From: Methanomicrobiales archaeon
GTDB taxonomy: Archaea; Halobacteriota; Methanomicrobia; Methanomicrobiales; Methanoculleaceae
Assembly (NCBI GenBank): GCA_012511245.1
Contig: JAAZGM010000117.1
Span: forward strand, 1-13,834
DNA: 13,834 nt
Reading direction: 5' to 3'
This document shows, one piece after another, positions 1 through 6,814 of this stretch (positions are counted from its first letter, which is position 1; every line of letters starts with the position of its first letter). The translations under genes were made by a program, and so were the position numbers. The notes under the pieces were generated by a model. The model was not told the DNA's origin. It did no database searches and saw only the letters and a program-made list of their open reading frames with translations.

Positions 1-140
1 GTCCCGGTGTGGTAGTAAAACCCGGTCGCATCGGCAAACCACATGGCAAACGCCCTGACCCGGGGCTGGTCGCCGTCCATCGTCGCGATGTAGGTCACGG
101 GGTTTTCGGTTGCAAATTTCACACAGTCGGAAAGGTCCAT
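1..140 (-). CDS. PNPOx-like flavin-binding protein, N-terminal part (runs off window)
   Basis: Only the first 46 residues are present; the rest lies beyond base 1. They contain 'TYIATMDGDQPRVRAFAMWF' and then 'GFYYHTG'. This is the usual opening of the small pyridoxamine 5'-phosphate oxidase-like split-barrel proteins, which bind FMN (or F420 in some lineages) and act as reductases or oxidases of unassigned substrates. The ATG at 140 is the only good start: it directly precedes the conserved N-terminal helix 'MDLSDCVKFATENPV'. A purine-rich stretch (GTGAGAAGA) lies just upstream and could serve as a weak ribosome site. The gene is divergent from the radical SAM gene, with 111 bases between their starts. 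Family assignment is fairly sure from the pattern, but cofactor and substrate cannot be told from this fragment. Confidence 0.75.
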   Translation of the reverse strand, partial: MDLSDCVKFATENPVTYIATMDGDQPRVRAFAMWFADATGFYYHTG

Positions 141-218
141 TCTTCTCACTCATGCAAAGGTGCGAAGGGGAGGAGAAAACAGTTCCGGTGTTCATCGACC
201 GGATGGTCACATGAATAG

Positions 219-226
219 GTTTTAAC
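219..226 (+). promoter_or_regulatory. TATA box for the radical SAM gene
   Basis: The run GTTTTAAC is centred about 29 bases before the ATG at 252. With the usual archaeal spacing this places transcription start at about 248-251, so the message would be leaderless or nearly so. This favours the ATG at 252 over the GTG at 237. Confidence 0.45.
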
Positions 227-251
227 ACCAGAGAGAGTGAATCTCGGTAGG

Positions 252-1415
252 ATGAAGAGCCCTTTCCATATCATGATCATCCCAACCCTCGGTTGCCCCT
301 CGAAATGCCATTACTGCTGGAGTTCCGATGAAAAATCGCCGAGGATGAGCATAGAGACCGTCCGGGAGATCGCGGCGTGGCTCAAGGACTACCGATCCGA
401 CCAGGTCACGATCACATTCCACGGCGGCGAACCGCTCCTTGCCGGCGCGGAGTTCTACCGCCAGGCGCTCCCCATCCTCTCGGAGGAACTTGCCCACCTT
501 GCACCGACGTTCGCCCTGCAGAGCAACCTCTGGCTGCTCACCCCGGAGATGGCGAAGATATTTGCAGAGTACCGTATCCCGATCGGCTCAAGCATCGACG
601 GCCCCGAGGAGATCAACGATTCACAGAGGGGGAAAGGCTACTTTAAAAAGACGATGCGGGGCTATGAGATCGCGAGGGCAAACGGGCTCGATGTCCGGTT
701 CATCTGCACGTTCACCTGCCATTCGGTCGAACGGAAGGAGGAGATCTTCGACTTCTTCCTTGAGAGGGGGTTCCCGCTCAAACTCCACCCGGCACTGCCA
801 TCGCTTCGGAGCGACGACCCGAAGGAGTGGGCGCTCGAACCAGAGGTCTACGGGGAACTGCTGGTTTACCTCCTCGATAAATACCTGGAGAACCTCGGCC
901 GGATCGAGGTCATGAACATCAACGACATCTGCAGGGGCATCTTCACCCGGCACGGCACCGTCTGCACGTTCGCCGATTGCATGGGAAACACCCTCGCCAT
1001 CGGACCTGACGGAAGCATATACCCCTGTTACCGCTTCATCGGCATGCCCGTGTATGTGATGGGGAACGTCTCTGATCGCCCCACGCCCGATGACCTCGCC
1101 CGGTCGGGTGCCGGGAGGCTCATGCAGGCGTTCAAGGATTACGTCGACCGCGAATGCGCCGGTTGCGCCCATATCAGGTACTGCCGGGGCGGGTGCCCCT
1201 ACAACGCGATAGCGCCGACGGGCGGCGAGGTCCGGGACGTTGATCCGCACTGTGTTGCGTATAAGCGGATATTCGACGAGATCACTGAACGGCTGAACGA
1301 GGAGATGTTCGGCGCTGGCGATGAGGAGATGGACGGGCTTTGCTCGCCGTATGGAAGGCGAGAAAAGCCGGGGATCATGGCGATCCTCCAGGCGATGGCG
1401 ACGAGACGGGATTGA
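252..1415 (+). CDS. Radical SAM/SPASM peptide-modifying enzyme
   Basis: This 387-residue protein has a complete radical SAM core with C15-x3-C19-x2-C22 (in GCPSKCHYCW) for the SAM-binding [4Fe-4S] cluster and the GGEP motif at 58-61. Its C-terminal SPASM domain carries all eight cysteines expected for two auxiliary [4Fe-4S] clusters: C238, C243, C259 (C243-x10-G-x4-C259), C302-x2-C305-x5-C311-x3-C315 and C334. This matches the anaerobic sulfatase-maturase type, which modifies peptides or proteins. From memory it resembles the methanogen-specific group of putative peptide-modifying radical SAM proteins (TIGR04083, Mhun_1560 family); that match was not tested. Start: a GTG at 237 would add five residues, but the ATG at 252 is preferred because a TATA-like box fits a leaderless start there. 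No cysteine-rich or repeat-bearing precursor gene is adjacent, so the substrate is unknown. Confidence 0.88.
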   Translation: MKSPFHIMIIPTLGCPSKCHYCWSSDEKSPRMSIETVREIAAWLKDYRSDQVTITFHGGEPLLAGAEFYRQALPILSEELAHLAPTFALQSNLWLLTPEMAKIFAEYRIPIGSSIDGPEEINDSQRGKGYFKKTMRGYEIARANGLDVRFICTFTCHSVERKEEIFDFFLERGFPLKLHPALPSLRSDDPKEWALEPEVYGELLVYLLDKYLENLGRIEVMNINDICRGIFTRHGTVCTFADCMGNTLAIGPDGSIYPCYRFIGMPVYVMGNVSDRPTPDDLARSGAGRLMQAFKDYVDRECAGCAHIRYCRGGCPYNAIAPTGGEVRDVDPHCVAYKRIFDEITERLNEEMFGAGDEEMDGLCSPYGRREKPGIMAILQAMATRRD

Positions 1416-1424
1416 GGGGCGGGT

Positions 1425-1449
1425 GTCCGCTGCGATAAGGGGAGCGGAT
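1425..1449 (+). terminator. Hairpin after the radical SAM gene (weak)
   Basis: TCCGCT at 1426-1431 pairs perfectly with AGCGGA at 1443-1448, with a possible extra G-U pair outside and an 11-base loop. It begins about 10 bases after the stop codon. No T-run follows, so a role in termination or 3'-end stability is only a guess. Confidence 0.25.
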
Positions 1450-1543
1450 CGTGCATCCTCCGGGAGATGGAGTTTTCATCGTTCTGGTGACGGGACGAGA
1501 GACATTCCTGCCACCTGCACCACTCATATCCAGAGGAGATCGA

Positions 1544-1594
1544 ATGATACGTCAGAGAACGACAGGCCACCCACCAAAGCCCGGACGATGGTGA
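1544..1594 (+). other. Mini-ORF of 16 codons with a good Shine-Dalgarno
   Basis: An ATG preceded by GAGGAGAT with five bases between opens a 16-residue frame, MIRQRTTGHPPKPGRW, ending at TGA 1592-1594. It is the only reading frame with a proper ribosome site in the gap between the radical SAM enzyme and the peptidase. It has no cysteine and may be chance. It is recorded because the neighbouring enzyme is of a peptide-modifying type and lacks a visible substrate. Confidence 0.15.
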
Positions 1595-1613
1595 TCCGAT
1601 CACCCACCATAGC

Positions 1614-1619
1614 TAAATA
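1614..1619 (+). promoter_or_regulatory. TATA box for the M24 peptidase gene
   Basis: TAAATA is centred 25-26 bases before the ATG at 1642. There is no Shine-Dalgarno in front of that ATG. The two facts together suggest a leaderless transcript beginning at or next to the start codon. Confidence 0.55.
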
Positions 1620-1641
1620 CCACCTCCGCCAACTCATACGT

Positions 1642-2835
1642 ATGGAGAAAAAGACCCCCGCTCCAGAACTGCGGGACCGTATGGAGCGGTTCCGGCTCCG
1701 TATGGATGCCGAAAACCCTTCATGGGAGGTCGCTGCAATATTTGGGCGGACAAACCAGTTTTACTTCACCGGGACGATGCAGGATGGGGTTCTCCTGATC
1801 CCCCGCAACGATGAAGGCGTCTTCTGGGTGCGTCGGAGCCTTGAGCGGGCGATCACTGAATCTTTTTTCCCCGATATCCGGCCGATGAAGAGTTACCAGG
1901 ATGCTGCGGCCGGGATGGGTGCATGTCCGGAGACGTTCCATATTGAGGCGGAGGTCGTCCCCCTTGCGGTTCTCCGGCGATTCCGCAAACATTTCCCCTT
2001 CACGACGACGGAGGCGCTTGATGCGCAGGTGGCAAAGACCCGGGCGGTCAAGAGCGCGTATGAACTTGCGGTCATGGAGATGGCCGGGGAGATTCACCGG
2101 CATGTGCTCGAAGATTGCGTCCCGGCGATGCTCCGGGAGGGGATGAGCGAGATGGAACTTGGGGGCGAGATCTTCTCACGGATGGCCGTGGAGGGGCATC
2201 ACGGGATCACCCGGTTTGGCAGGTTCGGGACGGAGATGATCCTCGGGCAGATCGGCTTTGGAGAGAGTTCCATATACCCGACCGGGTTTGACGGGCCGGG
2301 GGGATGCCTCGGGGCGGCTCCCGGTGCACCGGTGCTCGGCAGTCATGATCGGACACTCAGGAGCGGGGATCTGGTCTTCGTCGACTGCGCGTGCGGGGTG
2401 CAGGGCTACCACACCGACAAGACGGTGACGTATATGTTCAAAGAACCGCTCTCAGAGGATGTGATCGAGGCGCACAACCGATGCGTGGAGATCCAGAACG
2501 AGGCGGCCTCGATGCTGCAGCCAGGGGGTGTGCCCTCGGAGATCTACTCGGCGATCCTTGATGGCCTGGATCCCGGTTTCCTCAAGAACTTCATGGGGTT
2601 CGGAGACCGGCAGGTGCAGTTCCTGGGCCATGGCATCGGCCTCGACGTGGATGAGACGCCGGTGATCGCCCGGGGGTTCGATGAGCCGCTCGAAGAAGGG
2701 ATGGTGATCGCCCTCGAGCCCAAGAAGGGGATCGCAAACGTCGGAACGGTCGGGATCGAGAACACCTTCGTGGTCTCCCGTGGCGGCGGCCGGTGCATCA
2801 CCGGGGAGAACCCCGGCCTCATCCCGGTATACTGA
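1642..2835 (+). CDS. M24 family metallopeptidase (Xaa-Pro aminopeptidase/dipeptidase-like)
   Basis: This 397-residue protein has the 'pita-bread' M24 layout: an N-terminal creatinase-like domain (about 1-135) and a C-terminal catalytic domain. All five dinuclear-metal ligands can be seen: D248 (in VFVDCACG), D259 (in YHTDKTVTY, 11 residues later as in the family), H330 (in GHGIGLDVDE), E359 (in ALEPKKG) and E373 (in GIENTF). Enzymes of this family cut Xaa-Pro bonds in the cytoplasm, but some M24 members are creatinases or act on other amidates, so the substrate is not fixed by sequence. The reading frame is open back to 1321, but the ATG at 1642 is preferred because it lies at leaderless distance from a TATA box and the protein then has the usual length. 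The gene is convergent with the hydrolase that follows. Confidence 0.88.
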   Translation: MEKKTPAPELRDRMERFRLRMDAENPSWEVAAIFGRTNQFYFTGTMQDGVLLIPRNDEGVFWVRRSLERAITESFFPDIRPMKSYQDAAAGMGACPETFHIEAEVVPLAVLRRFRKHFPFTTTEALDAQVAKTRAVKSAYELAVMEMAGEIHRHVLEDCVPAMLREGMSEMELGGEIFSRMAVEGHHGITRFGRFGTEMILGQIGFGESSIYPTGFDGPGGCLGAAPGAPVLGSHDRTLRSGDLVFVDCACGVQGYHTDKTVTYMFKEPLSEDVIEAHNRCVEIQNEAASMLQPGGVPSEIYSAILDGLDPGFLKNFMGFGDRQVQFLGHGIGLDVDETPVIARGFDEPLEEGMVIALEPKKGIANVGTVGIENTFVVSRGGGRCITGENPGLIPVY

Positions 2836-2862
2836 GGGGCGGAGACGCAATTCCCCGTCCCC
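2836..2862 (+). terminator. Hairpin between two convergent genes
   Basis: GGGGCGG right after the peptidase stop pairs with CCGTCCCC at 2855-2862, with one bulged base. It sits in the 50-base gap between two convergent genes and could serve both. There is no T-run on either side, so it is a weak call. Confidence 0.3.
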
Positions 2863-2885
2863 TGTACTGACGCGCCACGGGTTGT

Positions 2886-3755
2886 TCACGAGAGCCCGAC
2901 GACCGGCTCCAGGGGCCGGGCCTGCCGGCCAAGGAAGTCCAGCAGCTCGCGGTTGATCCTGTTGGCATGCGTCCATATGACCCCGTGCGGCCCCCCCTCG
3001 ATCACCACGAGACGGCTATCCCCGACCAGCCCCGGGATGCGCTTTCCTGATGCGGTGAAGGGCACGATCCGGTCCGCATCGCCGTGGACAACGAGAACGG
3101 GGATATCGATGTTTGTAAGATCGTCCCGGAAGTCGGTCAGCCATGCGGAGACACTGTCGAGCGTGCCGACCGGGGAGGCTGCGGCCGCGATATTCCAGCT
3201 GAGGCGGACGACCTCATCGCTCACCCGATCGCCGCCGAGAACATCGATGTTGTAGAACTCCGGGAAGAACCCGGCAAGAAACGCCGGGCGATCGGCAACG
3301 ATGCCCTCCATGATCCCGTCGAACCCACTCCCTTCGATGCCCTCGGGATTATCGGACGTCTTGAGGAGGAACGGCGGGATCGCGGATATGAAAACGGCTT
3401 TCTCCACGCGCCCGCTCCCGTACGTGCTGAGGTAGCGGGCGACCTCGCCGCCGCCCATCGAGAACCCGACGAGCGTGGCGTCGGTGAGGTCGAGTTTCGT
3501 CATGAGTTTGTGCAGATCCTCGGCCAGGGTATCGTAGTCGTAGCCGGAGGTCGGTTTCGCGGAGTTGCCGAACCCCCTCCGGTCGTAAACGACGACACGG
3601 TAGCCCGCATCGAGCAGCACCGGCATCTGCTTCTCCCAGGACTTGCTCGAGAGCGGCCAGCCGTGGATCAGGACGACCGGTTTCCCGGCACCGTGATCCT
3701 CGTAGTAGAGGTCGATGGTGCCGGAATTTTCCTTACCAACAGTGATGTAGGGCAT
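2886..3755 (-). CDS. Alpha/beta hydrolase, non-heme haloperoxidase/esterase family
   Basis: This is a 289-residue single-domain alpha/beta hydrolase. Seen directly are the oxyanion segment LIHGWPLSSKSW (29-40), the nucleophile elbow GFSMGGGE with S99, the acid D228 in VHGDADRIVPF and H257 in GGPHGV. Spacing and wording are those of the cofactor-free bacterial haloperoxidases (triad near S98/D228/H257). These are mainly esterases or perhydrolases in vivo; the halogenating activity is generally thought to be a side reaction through peracid. Start: the frame is open to 3890, but the ATG at 3755 follows a strong GGAGGT with a five-base spacer and matches the family N-terminus MPYITV. About 12 extra residues at the C-terminus are not typical. 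In a strict anaerobe it may have arrived from bacteria, but the sequence alone does not show this. Confidence 0.9.
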   Translation of the reverse strand: MPYITVGKENSGTIDLYYEDHGAGKPVVLIHGWPLSSKSWEKQMPVLLDAGYRVVVYDRRGFGNSAKPTSGYDYDTLAEDLHKLMTKLDLTDATLVGFSMGGGEVARYLSTYGSGRVEKAVFISAIPPFLLKTSDNPEGIEGSGFDGIMEGIVADRPAFLAGFFPEFYNIDVLGGDRVSDEVVRLSWNIAAAASPVGTLDSVSAWLTDFRDDLTNIDIPVLVVHGDADRIVPFTASGKRIPGLVGDSRLVVIEGGPHGVIWTHANRINRELLDFLGRQARPLEPVVGLS

Positions 3756-3762
3756 GGGATAC

Positions 3763-3768
3763 CTCCAA
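3763..3768 (-). promoter_or_regulatory. Shine-Dalgarno of the hydrolase gene
   Basis: On the minus strand GGAGGT lies about seven bases before the ATG at 3755 and fixes that start over the upstream in-frame codons. Confidence 0.6.
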
Positions 3769-3796
3769 TTTTGCGACCCCCCGGGACTCATCGTAC

Positions 3797-3804
3797 TATA
3801 AAAA
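3797..3804 (-). promoter_or_regulatory. TATA box for the hydrolase gene
   Basis: TTTTTATA on the minus strand predicts a transcription start near 3774, giving a leader of about 20 bases that contains the Shine-Dalgarno. Confidence 0.55.
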
Positions 3805-3888
3805 TCTGTGGCTCCGGCTTTGCCCGCCCGGGTGCGGGGAGGATCGGGCGCCCGTCTCTCCATCCGGGATGCCTGAAGATCGACAGGC

Positions 3889-3896
3889 ATAATATC
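3889..3896 (+). promoter_or_regulatory. TATA box for the membrane-anchored protein gene
   Basis: ATAATATC is centred about 30 bases before the ATG at 3923, so the transcript would start within a few bases of the start codon. No Shine-Dalgarno is present. It forms a divergent promoter pair with the hydrolase TATA box about 90 bases away. Confidence 0.5.
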
Positions 3897-3922
3897 ACCG
3901 ATCCCCTGACGTTTACCTGATC

Positions 3923-4777
3923 ATGGGGAACCGCTCAACGACCCTTCGGAACCTGCTCATCCTGGCCGGTGTCCTCGCTGCCGTCCTCTTCATAGCAGCC
4001 GCACTGATCGCGGCAAACCTCGACCGCTCCGCATCCGAGAGTTTCAGGTCGACGTATCACTACGAGCTCAAGATCTCGACGTCGGGCCCCATCGAGAACG
4101 CGGTTCTCCTCCTCCCGCTTCCCTCCCGTTACGACCCGGGCATCGGGGCAAACGTCACCCCGATCGATCTCTCCCGGGTAAGTCTCAGAAATTTCGACCG
4201 GGATGACATAGCAGTAAGGATCGAGAGCGTCGACGGAGTCCCCATGCTGAATATCTCGGCCGACCGGATCGATCCCCTCTATACAAACCGCATCATGCCG
4301 ATCCCGATTATGCCGGGGCAGAACGAGTCGGAACTCCCGAGACCGACCCATATCTACTCCGATCGGTATTCGGAAGAGACACCGGTGCTCGTCGATATGG
4401 AACTTCGCGTTTCCAGCACCGGCTCCAGTGAGATAGAGACCCGGGCGCCGGTGGGGGCCGAACCCCTGTTTGCGCCCTACCGGATCGTCGGCAACCTCAC
4501 CGATCCCACCGACGGCTACCATCATGCGAGTCCCGGATCGTCCGGGTACGCCGTCGAGGTACCGCTCGTCCTCTTCTACGATGCCGCCGATGAGAATATC
4601 CTCATGATCTCTGCCGACTTTGAGGGGAGGAATGAGTGGTGGATCATGGGCTGGCGGTTCAACTCGTATCGTGAGAGCGTGAGCCACGAGTTCACGGGCC
4701 CATGTAACGGCATCTACCCGGCGAAAGGCATCCTTGTCGCTGGTGAGGGTGTGTACCGGAACCCGGGAGATCGTTAG
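3923..4777 (+). CDS. Membrane-anchored extracytoplasmic protein of unknown function
   Basis: This is a 284-residue protein with one clear hydrophobic segment at about residues 10-31 (LLILAGVLAAVLFIAAALIA) after a short positive stretch. That fits an N-terminal anchor with the rest outside the membrane. The remainder is beta-rich with Asn-x-Ser/Thr sites (for example NVT, NIS, NES, NLT) and repeated Pro/Asp/Arg segments. I see no enzyme motif. Notable are 'AVLLLPLPSRYDPG' and a Trp pair near 'NEWWIMGWRFNSY'. Such proteins are common and uncharacterised in Methanomicrobiales. The ATG at 3923 is chosen because it immediately precedes the anchor and fits a leaderless promoter. It stands alone, with a divergent hydrolase before it and the deaminase unit after it. 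Confidence 0.8.
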   Translation: MGNRSTTLRNLLILAGVLAAVLFIAAALIAANLDRSASESFRSTYHYELKISTSGPIENAVLLLPLPSRYDPGIGANVTPIDLSRVSLRNFDRDDIAVRIESVDGVPMLNISADRIDPLYTNRIMPIPIMPGQNESELPRPTHIYSDRYSEETPVLVDMELRVSSTGSSEIETRAPVGAEPLFAPYRIVGNLTDPTDGYHHASPGSSGYAVEVPLVLFYDAADENILMISADFEGRNEWWIMGWRFNSYRESVSHEFTGPCNGIYPAKGILVAGEGVYRNPGDR

Positions 4778-4801
4778 CGATTACGGGAGCACAAAAACAC
4801 C

Positions 4802-4808
4802 TTTTTTT
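4802..4808 (+). terminator. T7 run: terminator of the upstream gene, or TATA-like element
   Basis: Seven T residues 24 bases after the stop codon at 4777 fit an archaeal poly-T terminator. The same run with the following A is also centred about 27 bases before the ATG at 4833, so it could double as the promoter of the leader ORF and the deaminase gene. Confidence 0.5.
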
Positions 4809-4832
4809 ACCCGGCACCGTGGAAGATCTATC

Positions 4833-4910
4833 ATGAGCAAAAACCTGAGCGGTTGCCGGCGCTCGTCTCCCGCAGATCGTTCTCTCTCACCGAGGGAGAG
4901 GTGTCCATGA
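4833..4910 (+). CDS. Possible 25-residue leader ORF overlapping the deaminase start
   Basis: The frame ATG (4833) to TGA (4908-4910) encodes MSKNLSGCRRSSPADRSLSP followed by RERCP. Its stop overlaps the start of the deaminase in an ATGA arrangement (ATG 4907-4909, TGA 4908-4910), the classic geometry of translational coupling. A T-rich element about 27 bases before its ATG could make it leaderless. The peptide is basic with two cysteines and resembles no family I know. It may instead be a chance frame within a 5' leader. Confidence 0.3.
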   Translation: MSKNLSGCRRSSPADRSLSPRERCP

Positions 4911-5425
4911 CGGGTCAGCACGATACACCTCCCGTGCCGCCCCGGGTATCGCGGACCGAGTGGTATATGGCCATCGCGGTCGAGACCGCCCGACGTTCGA
5001 CCTGTATCCGGCGGTGCTACGGCGCGATCGTGGTGAACCCGGCGGGGGAGATCGTCTCGACCGGGCACAACGGCGCACCGCGCGGGGAGGCCCACTGCGA
5101 TGAGTTGAACACCTGCATAAGGAAGCAGTACAACATCCCCTCCGGCGAGCGCTACGAGTTCTGCCGCTCGGTACATGCGGAGATGAACGCGCTCCTGCAG
5201 GCAGGTCGGGCTGCAGCTGGATGTACGATGTACCTGGCCGGGTTCGAGCGCCTGACGGGGGAGCCTTCCTACGATCCGCCCTGCCTGCTGTGCTCGAAGA
5301 TGCTGGTGAATGCCGGCATCAGCCAGGTGGTGGTCAGGACGCCGGATGGGCTGCAGGACCTCGACCCGCAGAGGCTCTACCGGCAGCACCTCGACCGCGT
5401 GATTACAAAGGTGTCGGGGGAGTAG
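4907..5425 (+). CDS. Deoxycytidylate (dCMP) deaminase family protein
   Basis: This 172-residue zinc-dependent nucleotide deaminase has H90-A-E92 (in SVHAEMNALLQAG) supplying a zinc ligand and the catalytic proton shuttle, and PPC126-x2-C129 supplying the other two zinc ligands. The segment GHNGAPRGEAHCDELNTC (53-70), with extra Cys/His residues, is typical of ComEB/dCMP deaminases and not of cytidine deaminases. Expected role: dCMP to dUMP, feeding thymidylate synthesis in the cytoplasm. Start: the frame is open to a TTG at 4853, but the ATG at 4907 follows GGGAGAGGTG and leaves a normal family length. Its start overlaps the stop of a 25-codon upstream frame. It is convergent with the alcohol dehydrogenase. 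Confidence 0.9.
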   Translation: MTGQHDTPPVPPRVSRTEWYMAIAVETARRSTCIRRCYGAIVVNPAGEIVSTGHNGAPRGEAHCDELNTCIRKQYNIPSGERYEFCRSVHAEMNALLQAGRAAAGCTMYLAGFERLTGEPSYDPPCLLCSKMLVNAGISQVVVRTPDGLQDLDPQRLYRQHLDRVITKVSGE

Positions 5426-5496
5426 GGGATCTGCTCATCCCGTTTTACGCATTCGGGTGTTGACCGCCGCCCGCATCGCCACTATTGTGCAGGGCT

Positions 5497-5506
5497 CTAT
5501 CGATAG
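5497..5506. repeat. Perfect 10-bp palindrome between convergent genes
   Basis: CTATCGATAG is fully self-complementary and lies in the 151-base gap between two gene ends. There is no nearby promoter for it to control; it is probably incidental. Confidence 0.3.
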
Positions 5507-5538
5507 CCTCCCACCCCGATCGTCATAACACCGAGATG

Positions 5539-5562
5539 CCCGCTGTACCGGCGGGAAAAAAA
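5539..5562 (-). terminator. Poly-T terminator of the alcohol dehydrogenase gene
   Basis: Read on the minus strand, seven T residues (5556-5562) begin 14 bases after the stop codon. They are followed by a CCCGC/GCGGG hairpin at about 5539-5555. In archaea the T-run itself is the usual termination signal. Confidence 0.55.
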
Positions 5563-5576
5563 GATGCCGGGTCTTC

Positions 5577-6650
5577 CTACTGCTCAACAATAACGACCGG
5601 CTTGATCAGATCTTTCGGCTTATCTTTCATCAGGAGGAGAGCCTCCTCCAGTTTATCAAAGCCTTTGTAGACATGCGTCGCCATGAGCGACGGATCCATG
5701 CGCCCGTGCATCACGACCTCGGCCAGCCGTTCCATCCGCACCCTCCCGCCGGGGCAGAGCCCGGTCATGATGTTTTTGTCCGCCATCCCGAAGCCCCAAC
5801 CCACGCGGGGGACAGGTATGACGTCCTGGTCACCGACCCCTGAGCCGAAGTAGTTGATGTTTGATATCACCGATCCGGGTCTTGCCATGTTGATAGCGTC
5901 CATCATGATCTCAGGACCGCCACCAGCGATGATCACGGCGTCGACGCCCTCTCCGCCGGTCTTATCAAGGATCTGGTCGACGGTGCTCCCCTCCTTGTAA
6001 CTGATGATATCTGTCGCACCGTACTCTTTCGCTACCCTGACGGAGGCAGGCCGCGTCCCGACAGCAAAAATCCTCCCGGCGCCCCGCAACCGTGCGCCGG
6101 CGACGCCGCACAGCCCGACAGGCCCGATCCCCAGGACCGCTACCGTTGCCCCGATCTGGATATTGGCGTTCTCGGCACCCATGAACCCGGTGCTGAGCAT
6201 ATCCGGGAGCATGACCGCCGCTTCGAGTGACATCCCTTCCGGCAGGTGCGCAAGGTTGTAGTCCGCCAGGTTCACGTGGAAATACTCGCCGAAGACGCCG
6301 TCCTTGAAGTTCGAGAACTTCCAGCCCCCGAGAGGGCCGCCGGTCTGCGATGGGAACCCGCGCTGTGCGGCATCAGTCTCCCAGTCCGGGGTGATGGCCG
6401 GGACGATGACCCGGTCGCCGGGCTTGAAATCCCTGACCTCGCTCCCTACTTCATCCACAATCCCGAGCGCTTCATGCCCCAGGATGAGGTTGTGCCGATC
6501 CCCGATCGCCCCTTCCCAGACAGTGTGGACATCCGACGTGCATGGCGCAAGCGCCAGCGGTTTGACGATAGCGTCTCTTGAGCCGCAGGCCGGCCTCTCC
6601 TTCTTTATCCATCCAATCTCCCCGATCTTGAGCATTGCTAGACCTTTCAT
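5577..6650 (-). CDS. adh: NADP-type zinc-dependent secondary alcohol dehydrogenase
   Basis: This 357-residue medium-chain dehydrogenase resembles the Thermoanaerobacter brockii secondary alcohol dehydrogenase along its whole length (MKGLAMLKIGEIGWIKKE start, DKPKDLIKPVVI end). Catalytic zinc ligands fall at the same numbers: C37, H59, D150, with E60. The Rossmann motif is GIGPVG (174-179). NADP-binding positions are G198, T199 (Ser in the brockii enzyme), R200 and Y218, so NADP is favoured over NAD. Expected reaction: 2-propanol (and 2-butanol) to ketone with NADPH, which lets some methanogens use secondary alcohols as electron donors for CO2 reduction. F420-linked alcohol dehydrogenases of other methanogens are a different family. 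The start ATG at 6650 matches the family N-terminus and follows GGAGAGTGAGAAG; the frame is open to 6734. It is transcribed divergently from a histidine kinase. Confidence 0.95.
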   Translation of the reverse strand: MKGLAMLKIGEIGWIKKERPACGSRDAIVKPLALAPCTSDVHTVWEGAIGDRHNLILGHEALGIVDEVGSEVRDFKPGDRVIVPAITPDWETDAAQRGFPSQTGGPLGGWKFSNFKDGVFGEYFHVNLADYNLAHLPEGMSLEAAVMLPDMLSTGFMGAENANIQIGATVAVLGIGPVGLCGVAGARLRGAGRIFAVGTRPASVRVAKEYGATDIISYKEGSTVDQILDKTGGEGVDAVIIAGGGPEIMMDAINMARPGSVISNINYFGSGVGDQDVIPVPRVGWGFGMADKNIMTGLCPGGRVRMERLAEVVMHGRMDPSLMATHVYKGFDKLEEALLLMKDKPKDLIKPVVIVEQ

Positions 6651-6691
6651 CTTCTCACTCTCCTTTGGACGGGGACATGGAGGGATATCCC

Positions 6692-6697
6692 TATAAA
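6692..6697 (-). promoter_or_regulatory. TATA box for the alcohol dehydrogenase gene
   Basis: TTTATA on the minus strand is centred 44 bases before the ATG. Transcription would start near 6668, giving a leader of about 18 bases with the Shine-Dalgarno. This is a near-consensus archaeal TATA, in keeping with strong expression. Confidence 0.6.
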
Positions 6698-6755
6698 GGC
6701 ACCGGATGCTGGTGTCGACCGGGGGTGATCTCACAGGGATCTGTAAACGCTACCG

Positions 6756-6761
6756 TTAATA
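6756..6761 (+). promoter_or_regulatory. TATA box for the PAS histidine kinase gene
   Basis: TTAATA predicts a transcription start near 6785 and a leader of about 30 bases that includes AGGAGG at 6798-6803, 11 bases before the ATG at 6815. Confidence 0.45.
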
Positions 6762-6814
6762 CCGCCGATGTGAAAACCATTCTACCTGCCACCCAACAGG
6801 AGGCCTCAGACTAT

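Noticed and set aside
1199..1603. 134-residue minus-strand frame with Trp and Cys clusters (WVAC, EWCRWQEC) next to the radical SAM gene
   Set aside because: It was considered as a precursor peptide, but half of it lies antisense inside the radical SAM gene, its composition is Ser/Arg/Pro rich as in shadow frames, and there is no ribosome site.
3084..3920. 278-residue plus-strand frame
   Set aside because: It is fully antisense to the alpha/beta hydrolase, which has an intact triad, ribosome site and promoter. The frame is a by-product of high GC content.
5497..5506. Palindrome CTATCGATAG as a possible operator
   Set aside because: It lies between two converging gene ends, far from any start, so a repressor site is unlikely.
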